From: Liolophura sinensis | Taxonomy: Eukaryota; Mollusca; Polyplacophora; Chitonida; Chitonidae | Assembly (NCBI RefSeq): GCF_032854445.1 | Contig: NC_088295.1 | Location: forward strand, 24,539,385-24,603,384 | Length of the DNA stretch: 64,000 nt | Direction: 5' to 3' | In this document: piece after piece, positions 1-11,159 of the stretch | How the letters are laid out: each line of letters begins with the position of its first letter | Position numbering within the stretch: the first letter of the stretch is position 1 | The notes under the pieces: generated by a model | What the model was told of the DNA's origin: nothing | Database searches by the model: none | What the model saw: only the letters and a program-made list of their open reading frames with translations | Position numbers and translations under genes: made by a program

Positions 1-247
1 ATCATATGCCTATATGTAGATGAAATGTGTTTTGCACAACGCGTATAAAAAAAAATTAAAAAGATATACACATGTAGAATACTTGTACATGTAAAATCGT
101 TTTATAGAATAATCATTGCTATACACAAAATTATAGAATGTGTATATCAAAAACAGTGGCATTCAATTACTATAATTACGACAGTTGTGTTACAATTCCC
201 GAGTAACTAGTGTATAGTCCAGAGCGACTACATTAAAGGAGCACGAT

Positions 248-311
248 TACTTCAAGTATATATTGTGATTCTACAGCGAGATGGATCACAATATATACTT
301 GGATGAAGTAA
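248..311. repeat. Near-perfect hairpin, 23-bp stem
   Basis: The left arm (248-269) and right arm (285-311) are reverse complements except for a 4-base insertion in the right arm. The loop between them is 15 bases. The fold works on either strand. It lies about 390 bp beyond the nanos stop codon. It could be a microRNA-type precursor, the relic of a small inverted-repeat transposon, or a structured RNA element. The arms match no microRNA family that I recognise. Confidence 0.6.
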
Positions 312-420
312 AAAACAAAAAAAAAAAATACACCATTAGGACATATGTAAGTTTCCGAAATTACACGATAAAACACACAGAATTGGAATACACGTTACTC
401 TACGTCACAAAAATAAAGTT

Positions 421-483
421 TTAAGAACCCTTCGGCTTGATCACAAACGCTCCGGTAGACCTCAACACTCCCACACTGTCAAC
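421..483 (-). other. Candidate short terminal exon, unidentified
   Basis: On the minus strand a strong acceptor (pyrimidine-rich run ending TTTTTCAG) precedes 20 open codons (VDSVGVLRSTG..., ending KPKGS) and a TAA stop. The frame is open at phase 0. It is phase-compatible with a good donor (ATG|GTAAGT) near 1720 on the same strand, which ends an open stretch containing MASPSDPWRVNCKRMW. Joined, these would make a small protein of about 45 residues with nanos inside the intron. It could equally be a 3' UTR exon of nanos, or chance: 20 open codons are not rare. I do not recognise the peptide. Confidence 0.3.
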
Positions 484-701
484 CTGAAAAACAAATATGG
501 AATTTAATATTTTACTACATATAATTGTCAACCTTGACAATTCGGCAAATTAGCTACAGGCGATCAGTCTGTTATAATATATGTTTTGATTGTTTACAAA
601 ATATAAAAATAATAACTGTTAAACTATTTCTATCAACATATTTACCGGTTTGAAAATACTTTAATTTTTAAAATCAGCAAATGCCTACCAGTAATTCCTG
701 A

Positions 702-1376
702 TTAAGAAAATCGACTTCTACCATTGGAGTTCCTTGGTGTCCTCAGCATAGCTAGGCAGCTGACTGGGTTCGCGTTGTTGGGACAGTATTTGATGGTGTG
801 TGCGTTATCCCCGACCGCCCCACAGATAGGACAGGTGTAGCGCCGAAGGATTGGACATGTCACACGACCGGAGGCATCCTTCAAAACGTGCGTACCATAC
901 ACTGACAGCGTCTCGCCATTATTCTTGCAAAACACACAAACGGTGTTTTTTGTAGGTTTGGCCTTTCTCTTGATTCTTTTATTTTCCATTGTCCCCACAG
1001 GTGCATCTGTTGACATTTTGTTTACAGAACACGGAATTGGCGTGGCTCTTAACCTGGCCTGGTACAAGTCGAATTCGTCCAATTCCATTACAATCCCATT
1101 CGTCTGGAAATCAGAGCGTTCGTTGTGACGAACAGTATCCAACGCTTCCAAAGGGCTGGAAATCATGATATCAAGAGTAAGGGAATTATTCTCCCCGTGG
1201 GGCTTCCAGCAGTTAAAGGGCAAACTAGGAGATGTGGAGATCGAAAAGTTTCCACTTGTTCCCGCTGTCCCATCTGAACTGCTATGACCACAGTCACTGT
1301 TCAGAAAGCCCAGTACTGCGGACATATCCAACAGGTCTACATGTAGTGGTGGTTTACTTCTGACGTTGTCGCTCAT
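702..1376 (-). CDS. nanos: Nanos-type CCHC zinc-finger RNA-binding protein
   Basis: Nanos is a translational repressor that acts with Pumilio on 3' UTRs and with the CCR4-NOT deadenylase, and it maintains the germ line in most animals. The 224-residue protein ends in the diagnostic tandem CCHC zinc fingers. The first runs CVFCKNNGE...[16 protein letters not shown] and the second [18 protein letters not shown], with all eight metal ligands present. The N-terminal part (about 140 residues) is low in recognisable domains, as is usual for the family. It contains a FNCWKPHG segment that might be a degenerate NOT1-binding motif, but that is a guess. The start is the first ATG of the frame; the frame is open further upstream but has no earlier ATG. 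It is a single exon. The short tail after the fingers is normal. Identification is secure from the zinc-finger block; paralogue number cannot be assigned. Confidence 0.95.
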   Translation of the reverse strand: MSDNVRSKPPLHVDLLDMSAVLGFLNSDCGHSSSDGTAGTSGNFSISTSPSLPFNCWKPHGENNSLTLDIMISSPLEALDTVRHNERSDFQTNGIVMELDEFDLYQARLRATPIPCSVNKMSTDAPVGTMENKRIKRKAKPTKNTVCVFCKNNGETLSVYGTHVLKDASGRVTCPILRRYTCPICGAVGDNAHTIKYCPNNANPVSCLAMLRTPRNSNGRSRFS

Positions 1377-1507
1377 CTTTTTCGCCAAAGCACGCCGCAA
1401 TAAATTGTCTGGGTCAAAAACACTGCTCGCCGCTGGGATGGATGAGTACCTAATGGTTAACCTACGGACTTCCAGAAGAGATTTCGGTTGTCTGGACTTA
1501 CAAGTTA

Positions 1508-1552
1508 CTGCGCAGGCGTAACAGGTTCATTGGCACTATGCATATGCATAGT
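1508..1552 (-). promoter_or_regulatory. Upstream nanos region: POU MORE palindrome and NRF1-like site
   Basis: Positions 1535-1552 are a perfect 18-bp palindrome whose core, ATGCATATGCAT (1538-1549), equals the published MORE sequence bound by POU-domain dimers. About 20 bp nearer the gene is TGCGCAGGCGTA (1509-1520), close to the NRF1 consensus. Both lie 130-180 bp upstream of the nanos start codon, where a promoter is expected. The motif identity is direct; the regulatory role is inferred. Confidence 0.5.
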
Positions 1553-1559
1553 ACGAACT

Positions 1560-3837
1560 GTCTGCTTTGGAAATCGTCTGTAACTTCGACGAGAGGTCAC
1601 TGACTGGACTTTAATTATAAGTGTATACACAATCAAAATTATTACTAATTGGTACCAATAAAATTGCCAGCGGTGGCATTGTCAGTATTGACAAAAGGCT
1701 ACATCGAAACAAACTTACCATACCATAGTGTTTACGAGATAAAAACCACATCCTTTTACAGTTCACGCGCCAGGGGTCGGATGGGGAGGCCATAAGCAAG
1801 GGGTGTGTCGAGTGAAGCAATGGACAAAATCCACCGCCGGCTATCACATGCAAATAACACTGACATGAAGATAACCAGCCGTACTTAGTCACACTCATTT
1901 AAATACTATCCAATATCACGTCATTCTTTTATTGCGTTTTAAGTGTCATCTATTTATCGGCCAAGTGTCAACGTGCATGAAGACACAGATGTTCACCTGA
2001 CATAACTTCCAAATGCCTACTGCGCGATGCAAAGAAACTCACACGTATTTTTTGTTTTTGTGAATGGGACTGGATATTTTCCTTCATAAAATAGTGTACA
2101 GTACATCAATGTAGGTGAGCCAGCGACAACTCCACGTATGTTGCCACCCACGCATACTGACATGTTTCAATATTTGGCTACATGCTCATGAATTTGGCGT
2201 TGGTGAAACAATGTTAAAACTTTCGCTTTATTAATTTGTGGTCGAGTAATGTGATTTCACTGCAAGCATAATTATGTATATTGTTTTGCTATTCCCGAAT
2301 AGACTGCTGTTGGTACTCTGAATAAATAGTAAAACGGTTTGATATGTATTAAAGAGGCTATATAGCGTAGATTTTTGCCCAAAAAAAAATTTATCACCGC
2401 AAATCCATTCTAATTTTTGCTATTACTTTACAATATCCCAAATAATTACCTTTCACATAATTTCAGCTTCATCTGTTCGAAATGTAACGTTCCTTAAATT
2501 TATAAAGCGATTCGCATTTTATGTCTAAGAAATTTTAGAATCATTTTAACACCATGAAGTAGAAAGATTTGTCGTTCAGTATTATAAGGTTTTATACGCA
2601 TTTTCACATGAGCCGCAAAAGTGACTTGGTAAAAATAAAACTCTTGGAAGAGAAAAAAAAATTTTTTTTTGAATTTAAGAAAAAAATGACATGTTTGAAA
2701 AAAAAACTGGAGGTGGGGGGGAGGGGGTGGTGGTGCGGAGGTGTTGTTCGGAGAGAGAGAAAAAAAATTAAAAACCCGGCCTAATTGGCCAATCACAGGT
2801 CGTTTGCCATCAAACAGCTATTATCGCAGCCACAGACGCGCATCTGTCGCTGATAACTACTTGTACTCTTACCATGAGATAAATATCTTGTATTTTAAAT
2901 CAAGAACAAGGATTACAATGGTCATCGCCTACTCAGGTCAATTCCAGTCTGCTTGAAAACACATATTCTCAGTGTTTGTGAAGTTCATGTACATCTACGA
3001 CTTTGCTCAACGGACACGACTAGGTCCACGCAGAAGCAGTGACCGACACTGAATGAATAAGAGTACATCGCTTTAGACTGACTTGTTTTAGGCGGACAAT
3101 GCATTTCCCCATATCAACGAGGCAGCTTATTAATAAACAGATTCAAAGAGACATATATGTATTAAAGAATAAAATACAAATATAGCACGCAGTCCTGCCC
3201 TTATATAGCCTATGTTGGAGTTCTGTCAATCTCAACAGCAACAGCTATATGTGAGACTATTCGAATACATGTACCTGATCCAGCTAGGGTGGAACTAAGG
3301 CAAGTATTAGGAGCAAAGACATTAACTTAGTGCCACGCGCGTCTGAGGACGGCTGTGATAAGTTTTAAACTTATCGTTGTATTTGGTTGAGTGTTTACTC
3401 TATTAATAATAATCCCAGATTGTTGAAAGTGTACTATAAATCGTGTTGGCTTTCCTTGTCGTCTAAAATAACATTTTGAGTCTGAGAAAGTATAATTTGC
3501 AAGCGACAAAAGTTAATTTGCAAAAGCATAATGGCACTGACGATCAGGCAGTAGCCCCTTATTTACAGATGAGAACCCTTAATTTATGACTGGTCATTTA
3601 TGTCGGGGCCCCGACTTATAAACGTGGGGCCACGATTTGTCGAGTCGGGGCTTAAAAAAAAAATTCTCTTCCAAAATTTTTTTTCTCTTCTAAATTTTTT
3701 TTTCACAATTTTTCACTTTTACGGCACCGTATAATCATGTGTCGGCAAGCCATGAATCTGTTGTTTATCTGATAATAAGCATCCCCGGTGCCTTATTAAG
3801 TATAACATCACTCAACACAACTACGTCACTCAAATTT
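1560..3837. other. Intergenic, low complexity, no gene recognised
   Basis: AT-rich DNA with homopolymer-rich patches (A/T runs around 2640-2770 and 3650-3720; a G-rich run at 2710-2750). A perfect 14-bp palindrome, GTCGGGGCCCCGAC, is at 3602-3615. The only hint of coding is the short minus-strand open stretch that ends at a donor near 1720, described with the candidate terminal exon. Confidence 0.5.
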
Positions 3838-4076
3838 CACCGGCTTAATGACCCATCAGCCTCTCTCCAATGCGGTCCCTATGAGTTCAAGACCAGCTCT
3901 GACCGACTTCCACTCCAGTCGTATATAGCAAGATCTGACAGCAACTTGCGGGCGGTCGTAGGTTTTCCGCGGTCTCTGCGTGGTTCCTTCTATCATGATG
4001 CTGGCTACAGTCGTATAAGTGAAATATTCTTGAGTTCGGCTTAAATTGAGTAAATAAATAAATAAACAATAAACAA
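3838..4076 (+). repeat. SINE family A, diverged copy
   Basis: A diverged copy of the commonest SINE in the window. In full copies the order is a tRNA-like head (GGCCTCCGTGGC...), a body with TGAGTTCAAGTCCAGCTC and GGTCGTGGGTTTCCCC, then TATAAGTGAAATATTCTTGAG and a CAATCAAATAAATAAA tail. Here the head is degraded but the body and the AAATAAATAAATAAA tail are clear. Confidence 0.8.
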
Positions 4077-4152
4077 TTGTTTCTCAACAATCAAATGAAT
4101 AAAAAAAAAATATCATAACAAAAGATATCAGTAAATAAACTGGTTTAATTCC

Positions 4153-4384
4153 AGGCCGTGGAGATTAGCGCGCCAGCGCGGCGCAATAACCTAGGAGCCA
4201 CTCACCAATGCGGTCGCCGTGAGTTCAAGTGCTGGCTTCCTCTCCAGCCATTCGGGGAAGGTCTTGCAGCAATCTGTGGATGGTCGTGGGTTTCCCCGGG
4301 CTCTGCCCGCGATGCTGGCCGCCACCGTATAAGTGAAATGTTCTTTCACGGCTTAAACAGCAATCAAATAAATAACTAAATAAA
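4153..4384 (+). repeat. SINE family A
   Basis: This copy has the tRNA-like head (GTGGAGATTAGCGCGCCAGC), the B-box-like TGAGTTCAAGT, the GGTCGTGGGTTTCCCCGGGC body and the CAATCAAATAAATAA tail. It lies 80 bp after another copy in the same orientation. Confidence 0.85.
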
Positions 4385-4668
4385 CCCTGGTTCGTCATCA
4401 ACTGAGTTTGGTGTTGCTCAACACATTCTTGAGTTGTTTGTTATTGTAGAAGTAACGTCCGAGTCTGTCCGTCTCCACGTGATCGAGGTAAAAGCCGAAG
4501 AAAAGAAGAAAGTATGTGGTGTCAGGGGGTGTGCATCCACCTATGGAAGCCGATAGGGGTCATTTCGCTACCTCGACCTATTTAGAACAGCAAAACGAGG
4601 TAATGAGGTAACGAAGTATCGAGGTAGCGATGCGAAACAGTCGCTGCATGGGACAGAATTTTTGTTTC

Positions 4669-4719
<51 letters not shown>
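4669..4719. repeat. (TA)n microsatellite
   Basis: About 25 TA units followed by (GT)n. It generates spurious IYIYIY open frames on both strands. Short (TA)n tracts also occur at about 24438-24474 and 33507-33537. Confidence 0.95.
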
Positions 4720-4726
<7 letters not shown>

Positions 4727-5159
4727 ACATATATATATTTGATATGTGGTCGCCAAGAATCAAAGTCCGCTATATACAGAATTATCGTGGAACGAATCAA
4801 GTTTTAAAATCTCAGCCGGACCTAAACCCCCCGCCCGACAATATCTCGCCAGACCAAAGCCCCGACGCCTTTAATATAATTTTTTTGCTATATGATGGTT
4901 CGTCTTATTCTCAATTAGGAGAAAGCTTCAAGTTTGACAAAAAGCAGGCTCTTGCTATTATAATATCGTTGAGTATCTATCAGTCGTGCATGGCATTTCG
5001 CGCACCATGCAGGTTCACATGCAGCTTATTTGCACAGGAGTCAAAGCAGCATTTTAGCGATTGGTTGCAGGCGTCCCTACCTTCATTACCAGAATGGTAT
5101 GCATCTCACATGCTGTATAAGCTATTTACTGGACATACATATAAGATATAAAACATGCA

Positions 5160-6595
5160 GCTAAGAAACTAGCAGATAACAGCCTGTATAAATAGAACGA
5201 AATAAAGAAACCAAAAATGGCGAGTGAAAGATATGTAAAAAAAAAAAAAAAAATCTTCTGGTCATGCGGACTTCATTTTATACCCTTGACACGTTCGACT
5301 AACGTACAATAGCCATTACGTTGAAAAAAAAAATCTTCCTTTAAATCTGTCCCCTGAGTGCATTCTCCTCATTACTCAGAAAACTGATTAATTCGTTCCA
5401 TATATATCCTTAATCCTTACCTGTAATTAGGAACGGATTATTCTACGAACATACAATTTGTCAGAGAACGGACATAACGGAAGATTGGGAGAGATTGTCA
5501 CAGCACTACAGACGAGGGTCAATGCATGGGCCGCCTAGGCCGCGGAAACTCTGCAGCCCGATAGATTGCCATATAGACGATTTTTCATCCATTCAAAGTA
5601 ATACTTGTTGTCCGATATGTAGGACCTAAAAGAGTGCGGATGAGCCGTAAAACTGACAAGAAATTTAAAAACAAAGTCAGTGCCCCGAATTTGATCCCAA
5701 GTTTAATTATCAATCAGTTTTATGGCAGCCACAGATTTTTGGCAAAATGTTTTTCACTGCGTGAGCGTTCGTTGAACATGGCGAACGGATCTCGAGAAAA
5801 CAAGAATTTCAAAATTCTTAATCAGATATGATTTTGAATTCTTTGTGAAAACCAAAGAGAATCCATATCTAAATAGTATGGAAGCCATCCATAGTTGTGT
5901 ATTTAGTCAGAAGCATTTGTGGATATAAGAATTAAATAAGAAATAATCATTCATGTAGTCATGCAGTTAATCCGTTTATTTAAGAAATAATGTTTTTCTC
6001 CGGTCTTTGTACATTTTAGTCCTGCAAATGTGGAAGATCAGAATTTTAAAGCTAGGCGGTACAATATATATTTTACATTTCCTGTCGAATCAAATTTTCC
6101 CTGGCACGTAAAAAGTGTGTGTGTGTGCGGGTGTGTGTGTTGGGAGGGGGAGTAGCCGCATATTTGGGCCCCAATCCCTTGATATTTTTTTTTAGCCACG
6201 CTTATGTCCGCGGAGCTATACATGTATATTGTTATACTGGTCGCTTTTCGGTTCCCCGATAATTAACAAAAAAAACCCAAAAACCAAAAACAACAACAAC
6301 AACAACTGGCTCTTGGTGCCAGGTTCTGGAAAGAAAAAGTGTATGCGTGTCTGAAGAAATGAAATTCATCTTTGATAATTATTGTTAATAAATATTATCT
6401 CGCCCTTGTTGTTATTTGTCAAAACAAATGTTAGTCATTTTATTTGATTGTTCTATAAAATTATCCCATCATTTTTAGAGGCGGTAAATCTAAATATTGA
6501 TTTACAATCATTCGAAGAAATTTCTAAAGAACTTATTATGAACAAAGCATTTTAAGTATATGTAAATTGATAGATTCAACTATAAAGTTCGTAAA
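5160..6595. other. Intergenic, no gene recognised
   Basis: AT-rich DNA with A-runs at about 5236 and 5324, a GT-rich tract at 6115-6145 and CAA repeats at 6290-6306. Open frames here are short and resemble nothing I know. Confidence 0.5.
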
Positions 6596-6599
6596 ACAG

Positions 6600-6792
6600 C
6601 GAAAAACGTTTTCTCCGCCGTGGAAAAGTTTAATCCGCGGGGAAAACGTTTACACCGTGGAGAAAACATTTGCACCGTGGAGAAAACGTTTACCCTGCAG
6701 AAAATACCTTTCTTCCGCGGAGAAAGGGTTTACGCCGCGGAGAATACCGTTGCAACGCGAGAAAAGGTTTTCACCGGGGAGGAAACGTTTGC
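6600..6792. repeat. Palindromic tandem repeat array, left block
   Basis: About nine diverged units of roughly 20 bp. They are built around AAAACGTTTNCNCCGNGGAG, which approximates the palindrome GTTTTCTCCGCGGAGAAAAC. Because the unit is nearly self-complementary, the array can form many small hairpins. A related block lies at 7378-7575. Confidence 0.75.
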
Positions 6793-7029
6793 ATTGCTTT
6801 TCGAATTTTTTGTCTGTATTTATCGTTTTAGTATCTTTTCATTCTGCATTGTGTCTGTGTTGGTACATTTTTGCATATGCTTGCTTTGAGCATTTTAACC
6901 TTTAGTATTTTTTTTTTTGAAAATTTTTAATATTCAAAATTGTCATTAAGAACAAAGAAGTAAAAGTGTAAAGAACAAACTAACGCAGGCACAGAAACAA
7001 AATAGATATATACAATGACATAACTTTGA

Positions 7030-7366
7030 GTGAGTGAGTGCTTGGGGTTTAACGTCGAACTTAACAATTTTTCAGTCACATGATGACGAAGAAATCCTTA
7101 GAGTGCATGTTATGTGCCTCCTTGTTGTAGGACGGTTTTCCACCGCTCATTTATCTAGTGCTGCGTCACTGACACGCCTTACCGAAGGCAAGTAAGACGC
7201 CCCGCTCGAGCCATTATACTGATACAGGTTAACCAGTCGTTGCACTATCCCCTTCATGCTGAACGCCAAGCGGGGAAAATACAACTTCCTCTTTTTACGT
7301 CTTAGGTGTGACTCGACCCAGGATTGACCCTGGATCTACCGCTCCCGAAGCAGACGCTCTAACAAC
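7030..7366 (-). repeat. SINE family B, complete, with target-site duplication
   Basis: On the minus strand there is a tRNA-like head (GGTTGTTAGAGCGTCTGCTT, with a B-box-like GGTCAATCC), a body, and a tail ending AAACCCCAAGCACTCACTCA. Exact 11-bp direct repeats (CATAACTTTGA) flank it at 7019-7029 and 7367-7377, which is the signature of target-primed insertion. It sits between the two blocks of palindromic repeats. Confidence 0.9.
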
Positions 7367-7377
7367 CATAACTTTGA

Positions 7378-7575
7378 AAAACAAGGAAAAACGTTTTCTC
7401 CGGGATGAAAACCTTTTCTTTGCAATACAAAGGTTTTCTTCGCGGTGTAAACATTTTCTTCGAGGCAGAAATTAAAAGGTTTCCGCGGTAGAAATCAAAA
7501 CGCGATTGAAAGGTTTTCTCCTCCGTGCAAACCTTTTCTCCACTGAGAAAACCTTTCCTCTGTGGAGAACACTTT
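7378..7575. repeat. Palindromic tandem repeat array, right block
   Basis: About eight units of the same GTTTTCTCC(G/A)...GGAGAAAAC type as at 6600-6792. Many are in the opposite phase (AACCTTTTCTCC...). Divergence between units is high, so the array looks old. Confidence 0.7.
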
Positions 7576-8094
7576 TTCGTGTTCGTAGATGAATTTATTA
7601 ATTATTTTTTTAAATGTTTTTGCGTTTATATGCTTTGGCATATATATTTGAAACTCTTTGCTGTGGAGGTTTTACTACATGAAATCAGCTGAATCATTAT
7701 ACAAATCGGTAGAAAAAGTTGGAAATGTTGAATGGCACTAACAGGCACACATACTTTTTCTCCTGTTTGGAAGGGCACTGAACTCATCATGCACTGCACC
7801 TCCCCGGCCATCTGGACTCAAACTGGACTCCACCTGACACAGATCATCAAAATACTTATGTTGTCTGCTTTCAGAGGCTTCACTGCTTGTAGTTGCTATC
7901 GTTTGCTCGAGCGGCGTCAAGTTCGAGTCCGTCAATGGAGAGAGGCTCGATTCTAGCGCAGGTCCTGAATGCTGTCTAAGATTAGTTTCTCCTTCCTAAA
8001 GGCGACCTTAACGTCTTGAATGTATAGTGTTCCAGTCTGTCTTATACAATTTTCCTTCAAATTTGTTCCACCCATTCCTCGCCTATGTGATGCC

Positions 8095-8583
8095 TGTCTC
8101 AAGCGATATGGCAATGACCAGAATGTCAGAAGAACCAGGGCCGCTGAAGCACTACTAAACAGAAAACCGGGAGATAACGAGACAGTGGAAAACTACGTCA
8201 CCGACATGAAGCGTTTAGGTCTTAAAATCAATGGATTTGCTGAACAACATACGACGGCACTCGCGGTCAAGGGACTATGGCCGACGCTTCTTCGACAAGG
8301 GCACATTATGGGACATGTCAAAACCATGGATGAAGTTGCAGACAAGGGACTAACTGCTGAATATATTGAAGAGCTAGACATACAGCAAGAAAACGAAGCA
8401 CTACAAACATCAGAGACTAAAATTAGTGATGTCCTAGAACCAGCAATAAGAAAGCTAATGAGATCAAATGCTAGTTACTCGGATGTCGCAGGTGAGTGTG
8501 ATCCTCCTAATTGTACTGCCAGTCAGCATCAAAGTAATTATTATAGAAAATATAATTATACAAGTAAGCACTCGCAAACATAA
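8095..8583 (+). pseudogene. Retrotransposon gag remnant
   Basis: An open stretch of about 160 residues begins CLKRYGNDQNVRRTRAAEAL and includes ETVENYVTDMKRL, typical of the helical gag capsid region of Gypsy elements. The preceding 25 codons of the open frame do not look like gag. No CCHC zinc knuckle is visible before the stop, so the nucleocapsid part is lost, out of frame, or absent. Confidence 0.7.
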
Positions 8584-8723
8584 ATGTTGCTGAAACTAAA
8601 GGTCTTACACAAAGACAGAACAAAAACAAGAAAAGGATTAAAAGGAATAATAGACAACAAAAAGAATGCTTTTTTTTATTAAATACCGATAATAAAGGTA
8701 GTATGGTGAAGGTGCACCATAAG

Positions 8724-9055
8724 AACTGTGTCTGCTCTCGTTGACACAGGAGATAGCATATCGTGTTTGTCAAAAGCACTGGCCTACATAATGAAAATAG
8801 CTTAGACCAAACAGATATAAGTGGTGTTACAGGAAATACAACTCCTGTACGTGGTGAAGTACTGTTACCCGTGGAATTTGGTGAACTTATTGTATATCAA
8901 AGTTCCATGTTGTCGAGAGGTAAACAAAAGATGTTATTTTAGGTACTGACTTTTTAAATGAGCAGAAAGCTAACATAGATATTAGCAGAGGATCAGTAGT
9001 TTTAAAGCAAGGTATGGTTGAGGTTCCGCTCACTGCTGATGGCAGTAGCGGATCT
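8724..9055 (+). pseudogene. Retroviral-type aspartic protease remnant
   Basis: The catalytic motif reads ALVDTGDSISCLS, with the DTG triad at 8743-8751. The second conserved part, GTDFLNEQKANIDISRG, begins near 8944 in another frame, so at least one shift and several stops lie between. The protease is broken. Confidence 0.75.
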
Positions 9056-9528
9056 TTTTGAGTGAGGACCGTAGGAAATATAACAATTCTGGCAAGACAT
9101 GAAGTAGCATTCTTGTAAGGTGTAACGTACCTACTTCAGAAGTTGCAGTTGGTATAGTAGAGTCAAGCCTGGCTTTACCTGGTTCCTGTAAACTTGCTGG
9201 AGCAAGGTGTTTGTTGGAGTTTAATGACAAAATGACTTGTTATAAATTAATAAACCCTACAAATTCAGAAATAGAATTGAAAGAAAGACAAATCTTTGGT
9301 CGATTTACTTTTCTTACAGAAGCAGATATTCTTCATTACATCGATATGAAGGACCACAAAACAGAATTTTATTACTGTAATTCAGGAGGTCAACGGTCAC
9401 AAAATCAAAATGTACATAGAAACAGCAAAGGAATTGGGTGTCGACATCACTAATTCCGATTCACATGAAAAACAAAAACAGCATTTATTAGCATTGATTT
9501 GTGAAAATAGGGATATTTTGCCAAAGAC

Positions 9529-10820
9529 TTGGCAGAATTATCTACATGTAATACGAAGAACTATAAGCATAGAATAGATACAGGTGATGCAACTCCTGTT
9601 AGGCAGAGATTTTATTGGGCGTCTCCAAAGATGAAAGAAGAAATTTCAAAAAAAATTGATGACATGTTAAAAAATGGAATAATAGAATCTTCAGTTTCTG
9701 AATGGTTATCCCCTGTTATATTTGTGAAAAAGAAAACAGGTGATTCAAGGTTCTGCGTAGACTTCAGGAAACTAAAGCCCATAACTAAATCCATTTATTT
9801 CCCATTGACAAGATTAGAGGAAGTTTTTGATGCTATTGGTTAATCCAAAGCACAAATCTTTTCCACGCTTGATTTATTTTCTGGTTATTGGCAAATATAT
9901 AAAGATGAAGTAACAAAGCCCAAGACAGGTTTTGTATCTCACAAAGGCGTCTATCAGTTTAGGAAATTACCATTTGGATTGACAAATGCACCTGCTTCTT
10001 TTCAAATGATAATGACAGAGATCCTAAGACATATGGCTTGGAAATACGCACCTGTATATGTCTATGTATGTATACCTGTATATATTCAACAAATGTTTTC
10101 AATCCCACCTTAAGCATTTATCATCTATGTTCCAAAGAGTGAGAGAAAATAATTTAAAATTAAAACCTTCTAAATATCATTTTGGCCCTGAAAAAGTAAA
10201 TTGTTTAGGACATGTCATTTCAAAAAATGGCATTTCAGTTGACTGTACTAAGACTGAAGCTGTACAAACAATTCCTGTACCTACGAATGCTACAGATGTG
10301 AAATCATTTCTAGGTTTGTGTAACTATTATAGAAGATTTGTGAAGGATTATGCAAAAATAACACTTCCTTTGAATCAGCTGATGAAGAAAGTCTTTGATT
10401 GGACAGAAGACTGTGAAAAAGCTTTTAAGCAGCTGAAAGATGTACTCTAGTCTCCTCCCATTTTACATTTTTCAGATTTCACAAAAGAATTTATTTTATA
10501 TTCAAATGCCTCCGCATACTCCATAAGATATATTTTAGGACAAAAGAACAGTGAAAATAAAGAAGTTGTATTAGCCTACGGCGGCAGAGCACTACGAAAT
10601 AATAAGAAAAAGTAGCTATCATCGAAGGCATCAGTCAATACCATGTTTATCTTGCAAACAGTAAATTCCAAGTAATAACGGATCATTGTGCTTTGACTAG
10701 TCTCCAGAGTATGAACTGTAAAACCGGCCGCATTGAAAGATGATGCATGTTCCTTCAACAATACAATTTTGCTGTTGTTCATAAACCTGAAGGAAACATA
10801 GCAATGGAGATGCTCTACCC
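9529..10820 (+). pseudogene. Reverse transcriptase and RNase H remnant
   Basis: RT motifs are clear: VDFRKLKPITKS, then an in-frame stop at 9841, then STLDLFSGYWQI with the first catalytic aspartate, and LPFGLTNAPASFQ. Where the YVDD box belongs (about 10050-10085) a TATG/TATA-rich stretch reads VYVYVCIPVYI, so both active-site aspartates are gone. A frame shift follows, then the thumb (FLGLCNYYRRFVKDYA). RNase H begins after a stop at 10448, with LYSNAS where a catalytic aspartate is expected, and continues with further stops. Confidence 0.9.
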
Positions 10821-11159
10821 CGTCGAACATAGATGTGTTCGTCAAGTGATGAGCATAATCCCATTGAAATAAATGATGGACATTTAATAATGTCTGCAGA
10901 AACTCTACCTCCGAAGACAGCGGATATTCTGGCTGTAGCAGAAGAGCCTTACATACAGCTGCAACCGTTAGTAGCACTTCAGGAAGTTTCCACAGTTTCT
11001 GTAGATGATCTTAGAAAATTGCAAAGGCAATACAGGAAATTCCTTGAAGATGATATCATTCCTAATGATAAAAAGGTAGCAAATAGATTAGATGCCGACC
11101 ATCTGTCATATCAGATGACAGGTGGGGTATTGTATCACCTCTTTAGGGAACTAAAGTAG

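Noticed and set aside
1377-1400. Longer nanos start at 1400
   Set aside because: The codon at 1400 is TTG; the first ATG in the frame is at 1376.
4630-5151. 173-codon open frame
   Set aside because: Its start runs through the (TA)n tract, the rest has no recognised motif, and there are no clear splice signals or homologous wording. Probably chance.
7030-7366. Genuine tRNA gene
   Set aside because: The tRNA-like part has A- and B-box similarity but no full cloverleaf, and it is fused to a SINE body and tail with target-site duplications.
6600-7575. CRISPR-like array
   Set aside because: Units are contiguous, diverged and palindromic without regular unique spacers, and the genome is eukaryotic.
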